NCBI GenBank assembly: GCA_937923795.1
Contig: CALDWI010000006.1
Location: forward strand, 1-55,877
From: an uncultured Collinsella sp.
GTDB lineage: Bacteria > Actinomycetota > Coriobacteriia > Coriobacteriales > Coriobacteriaceae
Direction: 5' to 3'
Length of the DNA stretch: 55,877 nucleotides
Shown here: positions 8,012 to 16,827 of the stretch, in pieces
Layout: each line of letters starts with the position of its first letter
How positions within the stretch are numbered: position 1 is the first letter of the stretch
Translations under genes and position numbers: made by a program
Notes under the pieces: model-generated
What the model saw: the letters and a program-made list of their open reading frames with translations, nothing else
The model's database searches: none
What the model was told of the DNA's origin: nothing

Positions 8012-8140
8012 AAAGGCGAAGCAGTCTGGCTTGGGGCGTGAGGCGGTTCGCCCGCGCGTCCTATACAGTAATGTCCCTTGCCCAGGATTCCCACCTGGTT
8101 CCCTCCGCAAGCCAGCGCGGGCTGTGCGGGCGCCGCGCCG
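8012..8140 (-). promoter_or_regulatory. Cobalamin riboswitch upstream of the leftward cbiK/transport operon
   Basis: On the minus strand the leader shows, in the order of the cobalamin riboswitch consensus, GGGAA, then GGTGGGAATCC (consensus GGTGAAAATCC), then TTACTGT (consensus CCACTGT), then AAGCCAGACTGC in place of the B12 box. The last box is shorter than the usual GAGCCAGGAGACCTGCC, so a variant subclass is possible. Boundaries are approximate. Binding of a cobalamin should repress the downstream genes. Confidence 0.78.
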
Positions 8141-8350
8141 GTCATTTCCTTTTATCCGATTGTCATATGCTCGTTGCCGAATCTTTTACTATGATAGTGG
8201 GCACTTGTGAACGTGTCAAAGCCAGGGCGGGCGGCATTGCGCCTCCTGCCTGCGTATTTGCGCCGATTGTCGCCGCAGGCGCCGTGTTTTGCCTGCTGCG
8301 CGAATGGCGGCGTAAACGGTTGCGATGAGAAACGGGAAGGGAAGGCTCGG

Positions 8351-9142
8351 ATGATTCATATCGTTGGCGCAGGTTCGGGCGCCGCCGACCTTATCACGCT
8401 TCGCGGGGCGCGTCTTCTGCGCGCGGCCGACGTGGTCGTTTGGGCGGGGAGCCTTGTGAACCCCGAGCTGCTCGCCGAGTGCAAGGAATCCTGCGTCGTC
8501 TACGACAGCGCGCACATGACCTTGGAGGAAGTGCTCGACGTGATGTGCGCGGCGGATGCGCGGGGCGAGGAAGTGGTGCGCCTGCACACGGGCGACCCGT
8601 GCCTGTACGGCGCCATCCAGGAGCAGATGGACGCACTCGACGCGCGCGGCGTGGACTACGAGGTGGTGCCCGGCGTGTCGAGCTTTTGCGGTGCCGCGGC
8701 GGCGCTTCGCCAGGAATACACGCTGCCGGGAATCAGCCAGTCGGTCGTGATCACGCGGCTTTCCGGGCGCACCCCCATGCCCGCGAGCGAGGGCATGCGC
8801 ACCATGGCGGAAAGCGGCTCGACTATGGTCATCTTCCTGAGCTCGGGTATGCTCGCCGAGCTTTCCGCCGAGCTTTTGGCTGCGGGCCGCAGCTCCGACG
8901 AGCCGGCGGCGCTCGTGTACAAGGCGACCTGGCCTGAGGAGCGCGTGGTGCGATGCACAGTGGGCACGCTCGCCGATGCGGGCGCGCGAGAGGGCATCGA
9001 CCGCACGGCGCTCGTGGTGGTGGGCCGCGTGCTCGGAGCTCGCGGCAGGCTTGCACACAACGGCGCGCAAGCGGAGTCGTACGAGCGCAGCAAGCTTTAC
9101 GACCCTTCGTTTTCCACGGGGTATCGGAAGGCGAGCAGCTAG
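8351..9142 (+). CDS. cbiF: Cobalt-precorrin-4 C11-methyltransferase
   Basis: A 263-residue SAM-dependent methyltransferase of the tetrapyrrole methylase family (CbiF/CobM), methylating C-11 of cobalt-precorrin-4. The N-terminal IVGAGSGAADLITLRGARLL, the segment DVVVWAGSLVNPELL, the HTGDPCLYGAI loop and VPGVSSFCGAAAAL are all characteristic. The start at 8351 follows GGGAAGGGA; the longer in-frame extension to 8207 has no ribosome site. It is the first gene of the long rightward operon. No cobalamin riboswitch is evident on the plus strand before it, only a ~160-base GC-rich leader with a CCTGCG/CGCAGG hairpin. Confidence 0.93.
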   Translation: MIHIVGAGSGAADLITLRGARLLRAADVVVWAGSLVNPELLAECKESCVVYDSAHMTLEEVLDVMCAADARGEEVVRLHTGDPCLYGAIQEQMDALDARGVDYEVVPGVSSFCGAAAALRQEYTLPGISQSVVITRLSGRTPMPASEGMRTMAESGSTMVIFLSSGMLAELSAELLAAGRSSDEPAALVYKATWPEERVVRCTVGTLADAGAREGIDRTALVVVGRVLGARGRLAHNGAQAESYERSKLYDPSFSTGYRKASS

Positions 9143-9143
9143 C

Positions 9144-10328
9144 GTGGCCTTCGAGCACTACATATATACCGGGACGACCCGCCTGCGCTGCGGCTACACC
9201 ACGGGGAGCTGCGCCGCGCTCGCGGCGAAGGCGGCCTGCGAGATGCTCTTGTCACGAAAGCCCGTCGGCCTCGTGTCGATCGTCACCCCCGGCGGGCTGC
9301 CCGTCGAGGCGAACGTGGTCGACGCATGCATCGGCGAGGGGTGCGCCCAGTGCGCCGTGCGAAAGGACGCAGGCGACGATGCCGATGTGACTGACGGCGT
9401 ACTCGTGTACGCGCACGTGGAACATGCGGGGTCGGGCACGGGTGCTGCGGGCAGCAAGGACGTGCCCGCGCGCGAATCGGAAGTTTCCGTCGATGGCGGC
9501 GTGGGCGTGGGGCGCGTGACATTGCCCGGGCTCGAGCAGCCGGTGGGGGCGGCCGCCATCAACGCGACGCCGCGCGCGATGATTACTTCGGCGGTGCGTG
9601 AGGTGTGCGCCGCGCACGGCTTTTCTGGAAACATTGCTGTGACGATTTCGGTACCCGAGGGTGTGGCCCTTGCCGAAAAGACCTTCAACCCGCACCTGGG
9701 GATAGAGGACGGCATCTCCATCCTGGGAACGACGGGCATCGTCGAGCCGCGCAGCCTCGCTGCCTTGCGTGACAGCATCGAGCTCGAGATTCGGCAGCAT
9801 GCGGCTATGGGGCGGCGCGGAGTCGTGCTCACGCCCGGCAACTACGGCGGGCAGTTCATCTCGGGGCATTTCCACCTAAACGGTGCGCCGGTGGTCTTCA
9901 TCTCCAACTTTGTGGGCGATGCGATTGATTGCTGCGTTCGCGAGGGATTCACCAATGTCCTTCTTGTGGGACACATCGGCAAGTTGGTGAAGGTCGCGGG
10001 CGGCATCATGGACACCCATTCGCGTACCGCCGACTGCCGCGCGGAGATTCTGGCCGCCCACGCGGCCATGGCCGGCGCGGGCGCGAAGACCGTGCGCGAG
10101 ATCATGTCGTCCGTCACGACCACGGCGGCGCTCGAGGTAATCGAGGCCGCCGGCGTTGGGGACGCTGCGCGCGCCTCGCTCGCTGCGGCAATTGAGGACA
10201 GGTTGCGCCGCCGCGCGGCGGGCGCATGCGACATCGCCGCGGTCGTGTTCGACGCCGAGCGCCGCGAGCTTTTCCGCACGTCGGGCGCCGATGCAGTTAT
10301 CGGGAAATTGGGGGCGACGTATGAGTAA
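9144..10328 (+). CDS. cbiD: Cobalt-precorrin-5B C1-methyltransferase
   Basis: A 394-residue CbiD. The N-terminal RCGYTTGSCAALAAKAA is the family signature; later motifs include VGAAAINATPRAMI, the GTTGIVEP turn and VLLVGHIGKLVKVAGG. It methylates C-1 in ring contraction of the anaerobic route. The chosen GTG at 9144 lies one base after the cbiF stop and gives the normal family N-terminus. The stop overlaps the start of the next frame by eight bases, implying coupled translation. Confidence 0.93.
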   Translation: MAFEHYIYTGTTRLRCGYTTGSCAALAAKAACEMLLSRKPVGLVSIVTPGGLPVEANVVDACIGEGCAQCAVRKDAGDDADVTDGVLVYAHVEHAGSGTGAAGSKDVPARESEVSVDGGVGVGRVTLPGLEQPVGAAAINATPRAMITSAVREVCAAHGFSGNIAVTISVPEGVALAEKTFNPHLGIEDGISILGTTGIVEPRSLAALRDSIELEIRQHAAMGRRGVVLTPGNYGGQFISGHFHLNGAPVVFISNFVGDAIDCCVREGFTNVLLVGHIGKLVKVAGGIMDTHSRTADCRAEILAAHAAMAGAGAKTVREIMSSVTTTAALEVIEAAGVGDAARASLAAAIEDRLRRRAAGACDIAAVVFDAERRELFRTSGADAVIGKLGATYE

Positions 10329-10554
10329 AGGCGTTCTGTACGGGGTGCGCCGTGCAATCGGCTGGCCGGGGACGAAGGTGGTCATGAAGGCGCGCCGCTC
10401 GCTTGCGGACACGAAATGCATCCTTCGCGAGGAGGGCGCCTTCGACGGTGCCGAGCTTGTAGAGGACTGTGGGCTTCCGGGCGAGCGCGTGTACCGCTCG
10501 CTCGACGATGTGCCCGATCGGGGCAGCTACTTCTCGACGATGGTGGTGCGCTAG
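10321..10554 (+). pseudogene. cbiL: Internally deleted cobalt-factor II C20-methyltransferase (CbiL/CobI remnant)
   Basis: A 77-codon open frame. Residues 1-9 (MSKGVLYGV) match the start of CbiL/CobI proteins, which normally continue with a GPGDPELLT-type SAM-binding loop. Here the frame jumps straight to VVMKARRSLADTKCIL, then CGLPGERVYRSL and YFSTMVV, which is the C-terminal end of the family (compare VLMKVYGRFARIKALL, LPGEQCWRHL, PYFSTILV of Salmonella CbiL). About 150 internal residues, including the SAM site and active site, are absent, yet the frame is kept. Intact CbiL is ~230-240 residues. The product can hardly be active. No other cbiL lies in the window. Confidence 0.8.
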
Positions 10555-11688
10555 ATGAGGGTTTCCTGCATAGCGTTCACTGAGAGGGGGTATGCGTTGG
10601 CGGTGCGCACCGCACACGCGCTTTCCGATTGCGCGCAGACAGGTGAAGACGACCCTGGCTGGGACGTTTCCGTTTCGCGCGGGTTCGGCGAGGGGAAGGC
10701 CGACCTGCGCGCATGGACGGCGCTCGCGTGGGAAGCGTCGGACGCGCTTCTGTTCGTGGGCGCGGCGGGCATCGCCGTGCGGGCGATCGCGCCGCATGTC
10801 GCCTCGAAGGCAAACGATCCCGCGGTTGTGGCGATCGACGAGGCGGGGCGCTTTGCCGTCCCGCTTTTGTCGGGGCATTTGGGCGGTGCGAACGAGCTTG
10901 CGCAAACTGTGGCACGCGCGGCAGGGGCCATCCCCGTCATCACCACGGCGACCGACGTCCGCGGCGTGTGGGCGGTGGATACGTGGGCGCGCTGTGCGGG
11001 GCTCGCCGTTTCGAATCCCGAGGCCATCAAGCGAGTGTCGGCGCGGCTGCTTTCGGGCGGGCGCGTGGCGCTCTATTCCGACATGCCGATTTCGGGACAG
11101 CCGCCTGAGGGGGTTGACATTGCGTCCGACCGCGCTCGGGCCGATATCGTCGTGTCGCCGTTCGCTGGCGCGAATGCAGGTGCGTCCGTTTGTGCGGCGG
11201 AGACAACGGGCGAGGTCGTGCCCGCCGGTGAGACGGGGAAGCCGGCGGGCGTGCGGGCGCAGGCGCCTGCGCCCGAGCCGCTTCGCCTTGTCGTGCCCTG
11301 CATCGTTGCGGGCATAGGATGCCGTCGCGGTGCGTGCGCCGAAGCGATCGAGGAGGCGTTTCTTCTCGCGTGCGGGCAGGTGGGTATCTCGCCTTCGGCC
11401 GTGCGCGAGGCGGCGACGATCGACGTGAAGGCGCACGAGGAGGGTCTGCTCGCCTTCTGCCGCGCGCGCAATATCCCGCTTGCGACGTATTCCGCAGAGG
11501 AGTTGTCGCAGGTCGAAGGCAGCGTTTCGCCATCTGATTTCGTGCGCGCGACGGTGGGGGTCGACAACGTGTGCGAGCGGGCAGCGCTCGCGGAGGGGGG
11601 CAAACTTATCTTCCCGAAGCTCGCTCACGGCGGCGTGACCGTCGCGTTTTCCAAGGTAACTATTAAACTTTCGTTTAAGGAGCGGTGA
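10555..11688 (+). CDS. cbiG: Cobalt-precorrin 5A hydrolase
   Basis: A 377-residue CbiG, which opens the delta-lactone of cobalt-precorrin-5A and releases the C2 fragment as acetaldehyde during ring contraction. The N-terminal domain carries LFVGAAGIAVRAIAPH and LLSGHLGGANELA. A linker rich in Ala/Gly/Pro spans about residues 205-245. The C-terminal domain has IVAGIGCRRG and a closing VAERAAL-like segment (VCERAALAEGG). Start ATG follows the cbiL-remnant stop directly (TAGATG). Its stop overlaps the next start (TGATG). Confidence 0.92.
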   Translation: MRVSCIAFTERGYALAVRTAHALSDCAQTGEDDPGWDVSVSRGFGEGKADLRAWTALAWEASDALLFVGAAGIAVRAIAPHVASKANDPAVVAIDEAGRFAVPLLSGHLGGANELAQTVARAAGAIPVITTATDVRGVWAVDTWARCAGLAVSNPEAIKRVSARLLSGGRVALYSDMPISGQPPEGVDIASDRARADIVVSPFAGANAGASVCAAETTGEVVPAGETGKPAGVRAQAPAPEPLRLVVPCIVAGIGCRRGACAEAIEEAFLLACGQVGISPSAVREAATIDVKAHEEGLLAFCRARNIPLATYSAEELSQVEGSVSPSDFVRATVGVDNVCERAALAEGGKLIFPKLAHGGVTVAFSKVTIKLSFKER

Positions 11689-12431
11689 TGGGAAAGCTCT
11701 TCGTGGTGGGAATCGGCCCGGGCGGCCCCGACGGCATGACGATTGCGGCTCGGCGTGCGCTCGAGGCGTCCGACGTCGTTGTGGGTTACACGAAATACGT
11801 GGAGCTCGCGCTCGCCGCCGTGCCCGACGCGGCGCATCTCGCGACGCCGATGATGCACGAGGTCGAACGGTGCCGCCTTGCGCTTTCGCGCGCGCAGAGT
11901 GGAGAAGCCGTGGCGCTCGTGTGCAGCGGCGACGCGGGCGTGTACGGCATGGCGAGCCCCGTGCTGGAGCTTGCGGAGGACTACCCCGATGTAGACGTGG
12001 AAGTTATCGCCGGGGCCACCGCGGCTCAGAGCGGGTCGGCGGTGCTCGGCGCCCCGCTTGCCCACGACTTCGCGGTCGTGTCGCTCTCCGACCTGCTCAC
12101 GCCATGGGAGGTCATCGAGCGCAGGCTCGCCGCCGTGGCGAGCGCCGACTTCTGCATCTGTTTGTACAACCCGCGCAGCAGAAAGCGCGCCGACAGGCTC
12201 TCACGCGCGGCGAAGATTATGCTCGAATGGAAGGCCCCCGACACGCTCTGCGGCTGGGTACGCAACATCGGGCGCGAGGGGCAGCAGTCGGGCATGTGCA
12301 GGCTCTCCGAGCTGGGGGAGATCGACGCCGACATGTTCACCACCGTGTTCGTCGGCAACGCGGACACGAAGCTCGTAGGCGGCCGTATGGTCACGCCGCG
12401 CGGGTATCGGGAGATTCCATGCGAAAGGTAA
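11688..12431 (+). CDS. cbiH: Cobalt-precorrin-3B C17-methyltransferase
   Basis: A 247-residue tetrapyrrole methylase of the CbiH/CobJ type, which methylates C-17 and drives ring contraction. Signature stretches: VVGIGPGGPDGMT, VVGYTKYVEL, VCSGDAGVYGMASPVLEL and CLYNPRSRKRADRL. The ATG at 11688 has AAGGAG five bases upstream and shares one base with the cbiG stop. It overlaps cbiET by 13 bases. Confidence 0.93.
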   Translation: MGKLFVVGIGPGGPDGMTIAARRALEASDVVVGYTKYVELALAAVPDAAHLATPMMHEVERCRLALSRAQSGEAVALVCSGDAGVYGMASPVLELAEDYPDVDVEVIAGATAAQSGSAVLGAPLAHDFAVVSLSDLLTPWEVIERRLAAVASADFCICLYNPRSRKRADRLSRAAKIMLEWKAPDTLCGWVRNIGREGQQSGMCRLSELGEIDADMFTTVFVGNADTKLVGGRMVTPRGYREIPCER

Positions 12432-13768
12432 CGATCATCGGGGCGGGGCCCGGAAACCCCGACTTGCTCTCGCGCGCGGCGCTCGACGCGATCGACATCG
12501 CCGACGTGGTCATCGGCGCTCATCGCGCGCTTGCCGGCATCGACGTGCCGCCCGACGTGGTGAGATGCGAGCTCGTGAAGACGGCGGACATCGTCGCCGC
12601 GCTCACCGATGCGGCGTCGTGGCAGCGCGCCGTGGTCGTGATGACGGGCGATGTGGGGCTGTTCAGCGGCGCGCGCCGCCTGGTGGAGGCGCTCTCCGGC
12701 GACGCGCAGGTGGACGTGCGCGTCATTCCCGGCATAAGCTCAGTGTCGTATCTCGCCGCGCGCCTCGCGCGTCCATGGCAGGATTGGCGCTTCGCGAGCG
12801 CTCACGGCGTGGCGTGCGACATCGTGGCCGAGGCCGAGCGCGCAGGTGAGCTCTTCCTCGTCACGTCGGGCGGGGAAGATCCCTCGCGGCTTTCGGGCGA
12901 GCTTGTGCAGGCGGGCTTCGGGGACGCGTGCGTGACGGTGGCCGAGCGCCTGTCGTACCCCGACGAGCGCATCACCTGCGCGACCGCAAGTGAAATCACA
13001 GGTCAGACGTTCGACGACTTGAACGTGATGCTTATCGATTTCGCAGGCGGCGCCGGGTCGCCTGCGGGCTCTAGCGCAGCCTCCGAGGTGCCGGCCGGCG
13101 TGTCTGCGCCCGCGGCGGCTTCTTCCGCGGCGGACTCTGCGGGCGCATCCCGCGCCGCGAGTTCCCGCTGGCCGTACGCTTCCTCGGGCATTCCCGACGA
13201 GCTCTTCATCCGCGGCGACGTTCCCATGACCAAGCAGGAGGTGCGCACCGTCGCGCTCGCGAAGCTGCGCCTTACCGCGACCGACACCGTGTGGGACGTC
13301 GGCGCCGGCACGGGGAGCGTGTCGATCGAGGCGGCGCTCGTCGCGCGAGCGGGGTCGGTATGGGCGGTCGAGCGCAACGCGGCCGGCGTGCGGCTCATCC
13401 GAGAGAACGCGGATGCATTCGGGTGCGGCAACGTGCATGCGGTCCCCGGTGTCGCCCCCGAAGCGCTCGCGATACTGCCCGTCCCCGACGCCGTGTTCGT
13501 CGGCGGGAGCGCGGGCGAGCTTCCCTCCATCGTGGAGGTGGCGCTCGAGAAGAACTCGCAGGTTCGCCTGTGCGTGCCATGCGTCACCGTTGAGACGCTC
13601 ACCGAGGCGTGCGCGCTCCTCTCGGGTTCGCGCTTTAAGGGGTTCGAGGCTTGCCAGGTGTCGGCCGCCCGCGCCGAGGCTGTAGGCTCGCACCATCTTA
13701 TGAAGGCGCAAAACCCCGTGTTCCTCGTCAGCGCGCGTGGTGCAGGTGGGGAAGGCGGCGCCCGGTGA
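12419..13768 (+). CDS. cbiET: Fused cobalt-precorrin-7 C5-methyltransferase / C15-methyltransferase (decarboxylating)
   Basis: A 449-residue two-domain protein equivalent to CobL. Residues 1-~205 are CbiE (IIGAGPGNPDLLSRAAL, MTGDVGLFSGARRL, VIPGISSVSYLAARLARPW). A ~45-residue linker made almost only of Ala, Ser, Gly and Pro follows. Residues ~255-449 are CbiT, starting at GIPDELFIRGDVPMTKQEVR and with the Rossmann SAM motif VGAGTGSVSIEAAL. It methylates C-5 and C-15 and removes the C-12 acetate carboxyl. The separate domains joined by a flexible linker are a known arrangement. Confidence 0.93.
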   Translation: MRKVTIIGAGPGNPDLLSRAALDAIDIADVVIGAHRALAGIDVPPDVVRCELVKTADIVAALTDAASWQRAVVVMTGDVGLFSGARRLVEALSGDAQVDVRVIPGISSVSYLAARLARPWQDWRFASAHGVACDIVAEAERAGELFLVTSGGEDPSRLSGELVQAGFGDACVTVAERLSYPDERITCATASEITGQTFDDLNVMLIDFAGGAGSPAGSSAASEVPAGVSAPAAASSAADSAGASRAASSRWPYASSGIPDELFIRGDVPMTKQEVRTVALAKLRLTATDTVWDVGAGTGSVSIEAALVARAGSVWAVERNAAGVRLIRENADAFGCGNVHAVPGVAPEALAILPVPDAVFVGGSAGELPSIVEVALEKNSQVRLCVPCVTVETLTEACALLSGSRFKGFEACQVSAARAEAVGSHHLMKAQNPVFLVSARGAGGEGGAR

Positions 13769-15147
13769 GCACGACCATCCCGCGCTTCATGGTCGCTGCG
13801 CCCTCGAGCGGGAGCGGCAAGACGGTCGTTACGTGCGCGCTCCTGCGCGCGCTCGCGCGCCGCGGCCTTGCATGCGCGGCCTTCAAATGCGGCCCCGACT
13901 ACATTGATCCGCTCTTTCATCGTCGCGTCGTGGGCGCGCGCTCGGGCAACTTAGACGGCTTCTTCACCGACGCCCCGACGCTGCGCGCCCTGCTCGCACG
14001 CGGCGCCGCGGGCGCGGATGTCGCGGTGCTCGAGGGGGTCATGGGCTTCTACGACGGCATGGCACCCGGCGTGGCCGACGCGAGCAGCTACCAGGTTGCG
14101 CGCGACACGGAAACGCCGGTCATTTTAGTGGTGAACGGGCGCGGGGCGTCTTTATCGCTCGCCGCCGTAATCCGCGGCATCGACGAGTTCCTGCCTTGTG
14201 CGAACGTGCGCGGCGTCGTGCTGAACAAGACGACCGCCGCTGCCTGCGCCTACGCGGCGCCTGCGATCGAGAAGCACACGGGCGTCGCGGTTTTGGGGAA
14301 TATCCCCGCCGACGAGGCGTTCTCGCTCGAAAGCCGGCATCTGGGGCTTGTGACCGCCGACGAAGTCGAGCAGCTCTCCGCGCGCATCGACAAGATGGCC
14401 GAGCTGGTGGAAAAGAGCGTCGACGTCGACCACTTGCTCGAAATAGCGACGACGGCACCCGATATCCGCGAGGAACCTTACCGGTTGGAGCCGATTGCGG
14501 GAGCGCGGCCTATCGTCGCCGTCGCGCGTGACGAGGCGTTCTCGTTCTACTACGAGGAGAACCTGCGCGCGCTCGAGGACCTGGGTTGTGAGCTGGCCTT
14601 TTTCAGCCCCCTGTGTGATAGCGAGTTGCCCCGGGGGACAAGCGCCCTCTATCTGGGGGGCGGCTACCCGGAGCTCCATGCGCGGCAGCTCTCCGAGAAC
14701 GCGCCGATGCGCGAGGCGGTGCGGCGCGCGGTGGAATCCGGCATGCCGACGGTCGCCGAATGCGGTGGGTTTCTGTACCTGCAGCGCGAAATCGCCGATA
14801 GCGAGGGGCGGCGCTGGCCTGTTGCGGGCGCCCTTGAGGGCGCAAGCGAGAACGGGGGAAGGCTGTCCCATTTCGGGTACGTGGAGCTCACTTCCCAACG
14901 CGACGGGCTCTACGGGCCGCGCGGCATATGCATCCGCGCGCACGAGTTCCACTACTGGCAGTCCACCTGCCCGGGCGGCGACTTCTGGGCGCAGAAGCCC
15001 CGGCGCGACAAGGGCTGGCCGTGCATGACGACCACCCCGTCCCTGGTGGCGGGCTTCCCGCATGTTTACTATCCTGCGAACCCCGACGTTGCGCGCGCGT
15101 TCGCGTCTGCCGCAGCGTCGTTCGAAGAGAGGAGACGGCATGGCTGA
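13765..15147 (+). CDS. cbiA: Cobyrinate a,c-diamide synthase
   Basis: A 460-residue glutamine-dependent amidotransferase (CbiA/CobB) that amidates the a and c carboxylates of cobyrinate. The N-terminal ATP domain has APSSGSGKT, CGPDYIDPLFH and LEGVMGFYDG. The C-terminal class I glutaminase domain has LYLGGGYPELHA, the nucleophile region VAECGGFLYL and an HEFHYW histidine. The GTG at 13765 overlaps the cbiET stop by four bases; an internal ATG at 13789 would remove conserved N-terminal residues. Confidence 0.93.
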   Translation: MSTTIPRFMVAAPSSGSGKTVVTCALLRALARRGLACAAFKCGPDYIDPLFHRRVVGARSGNLDGFFTDAPTLRALLARGAAGADVAVLEGVMGFYDGMAPGVADASSYQVARDTETPVILVVNGRGASLSLAAVIRGIDEFLPCANVRGVVLNKTTAAACAYAAPAIEKHTGVAVLGNIPADEAFSLESRHLGLVTADEVEQLSARIDKMAELVEKSVDVDHLLEIATTAPDIREEPYRLEPIAGARPIVAVARDEAFSFYYEENLRALEDLGCELAFFSPLCDSELPRGTSALYLGGGYPELHARQLSENAPMREAVRRAVESGMPTVAECGGFLYLQREIADSEGRRWPVAGALEGASENGGRLSHFGYVELTSQRDGLYGPRGICIRAHEFHYWQSTCPGGDFWAQKPRRDKGWPCMTTTPSLVAGFPHVYYPANPDVARAFASAAASFEERRRHG

Positions 15148-16282
15148 AGCAATCGAAACCGCGCTTGCCTGCATCCGCGAGGAAGTCGAGCGCGCGTTCT
15201 CGTCGGCGCCGGGCGCCGTGCTCGAAGCCGCGCTCTCCCGGATCGCGCCCGCAGACGAGTGCGCCCGCGCCGCCGCGTACGCCGCGTGGGACTCCATCGC
15301 GCACCCCTTGGGGGGATTGGGCGACTTTGAAGACGCCGTCGCGTGTATCGCCGCAGCTCAGGGGAGCGCCGAGGTGGCCGAGTTTCCCCGTGCGCTCGCG
15401 GTATTCTTCTCCGACAACGGGGTCGTTGCCGAAGGCGTGTCGCAAAGCGGGCAAGACGTGACGCGAGCCGTCGCGCGCAACATGTGCGAGGGGGCCACGA
15501 GCGCCTGCCGTATGGCGGCGTTCGCGGGTGCCGAGGTCGTGCCCGTCGACGTGGGTATGGCCCGGGGCATAGAAGACGCGCGCATGGTGCGCGCGAACGT
15601 GCGGCGGGGGAGCGGCAACATCGCGCACGGCCCCGCTATGTCTCGCGATGGGGCCGTGCGCGCGATCGAGGTCGGAATCGCCGTCGCGTGCGGGCTTGCC
15701 CGCGCCGGCGTGCGCCTTCTCGCCGCGGGCGAGATGGGCATCGGCAACACGACTACCTCGGCGGCGGTGGCCGCAGTGCTCATCCGGGCGGACGCGCGGA
15801 GCCTCGTCGGGCGCGGCGCGGGGCTCTCGGACGCCTCGCTCGCGCGCAAGCGCGACGTGGTCGAGCGCGCTATCGATGCGAACTCGCCCGATCCCGCCGA
15901 CCCGATCGACGTGCTCTCGAAGGTGGGCGGCTTCGACATCGCGGCGATGTGCGGCTTCTACCTGGGGGCCGCGGCCTCGAAGGCGCCGGCGCTCCTCGAC
16001 GGGGTCATATCCTGCACGGCGGCCCTGTGCGCGGCGCGCCTGTGTCCCAACGCCTTGGGCTACCTCGTGGGCACACACGCATCAAGCGAACCCGCAAGCC
16101 AGAAGCTCCTTCGCGAGCTCGGCATAAAGGCACCCCTCGACGCAGGCATGCACTTGGGCGAGGGCGCGGGCGCCATGGCGTATCTGCCCCTTCTGGATTC
16201 GGCGCTGCGCGTGTACCGGGATGGGAAGACGTTCACGGCGACCGGTATGGCTGCTTACGAGCATTTTGAGGCCGGGAAATGA
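15140..16282 (+). CDS. cobT: Nicotinate-nucleotide-dimethylbenzimidazole phosphoribosyltransferase
   Basis: A 380-residue CobT that activates the lower-ligand base to its alpha-ribotide, using nicotinate mononucleotide. Conserved stretches: FFSDNGVVAEGVS, the GEMGIGNTTTSAA loop, and DAGMHLGEGAGA containing the expected catalytic glutamate. GAGAGGAG precedes the ATG. It overlaps the cbiA stop by eight bases and shares ATGA with cobU. The native lower ligand cannot be inferred; no benzimidazole synthesis gene is present here. Confidence 0.93.
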   Translation: MAEAIETALACIREEVERAFSSAPGAVLEAALSRIAPADECARAAAYAAWDSIAHPLGGLGDFEDAVACIAAAQGSAEVAEFPRALAVFFSDNGVVAEGVSQSGQDVTRAVARNMCEGATSACRMAAFAGAEVVPVDVGMARGIEDARMVRANVRRGSGNIAHGPAMSRDGAVRAIEVGIAVACGLARAGVRLLAAGEMGIGNTTTSAAVAAVLIRADARSLVGRGAGLSDASLARKRDVVERAIDANSPDPADPIDVLSKVGGFDIAAMCGFYLGAAASKAPALLDGVISCTAALCAARLCPNALGYLVGTHASSEPASQKLLRELGIKAPLDAGMHLGEGAGAMAYLPLLDSALRVYRDGKTFTATGMAAYEHFEAGK

Positions 16283-16827
16283 CGGTGACGCTCGTCATCG
16301 GCGCCGCCGCGAGCGGCAAGAGCGCCTACGCCGAGTCCCTGTGCCTCGGGCACGACGGCCCCCGCGTGTACCTGGCAACGATGGAGCCCTTCGGGGAAGA
16401 GGGCGCCCGCCGCATCGCGCGCCATCGGGCGCTGCGCGAGGGCAAGGGGTTTTCCACCCTCGAGCGCACGCGTGACGTGGGCGCCGCGGTGCCCGGGCTT
16501 CCGCGCGGCTGCACGCTTCTTTTGGAGGACGTGGGCAACCTGGTTGCGAACGAGCTCTTCGCGGAAGGCGGCTTGTCCCCGCGTGACCCCGACGCTGCGG
16601 CGCGCGAGGTGCTCGAAGGCATTGAACGGCTCGCTCAGGCCGCTGCGCATACGGTGGTGGTCACCGTCGACGTGTTCGCCGATGGGATGCGCTACGATGA
16701 AGGGACCGAGGCATGGAGGCGCGCGCTCACGCGCGTGAACGCGGGCGTGGCGGCGCTGGCCGACCGCGCAGTCGAAGTGGTATGCGGGATTCCCGTGTGG
16801 ATGAAAGGCGAAGGACCTACAAGGTGA
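16279..16827 (+). CDS. cobU: Adenosylcobinamide kinase / adenosylcobinamide-phosphate guanylyltransferase
   Basis: A 182-residue CobU with P-loop GAAASGKS near the start, YLATMEPF, RIARHRALR (the histidine that forms the GMP intermediate lies in such a segment) and C-terminal VVCGIPVWMKG. It phosphorylates adenosylcobinamide and transfers GMP to it in nucleotide-loop assembly. Length is normal. Overlaps both neighbours by four bases. Confidence 0.92.
   Translation: MTVTLVIGAAASGKSAYAESLCLGHDGPRVYLATMEPFGEEGARRIARHRALREGKGFSTLERTRDVGAAVPGLPRGCTLLLEDVGNLVANELFAEGGLSPRDPDAAAREVLEGIERLAQAAAHTVVVTVDVFADGMRYDEGTEAWRRALTRVNAGVAALADRAVEVVCGIPVWMKGEGPTR

Noticed and set aside
8196..8350. Second cobalamin riboswitch before cbiF (plus strand)
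   Set aside because: AGCCAGG and CCTGC fragments occur, but the GGTGAAAATCC and CCACTG blocks are absent.
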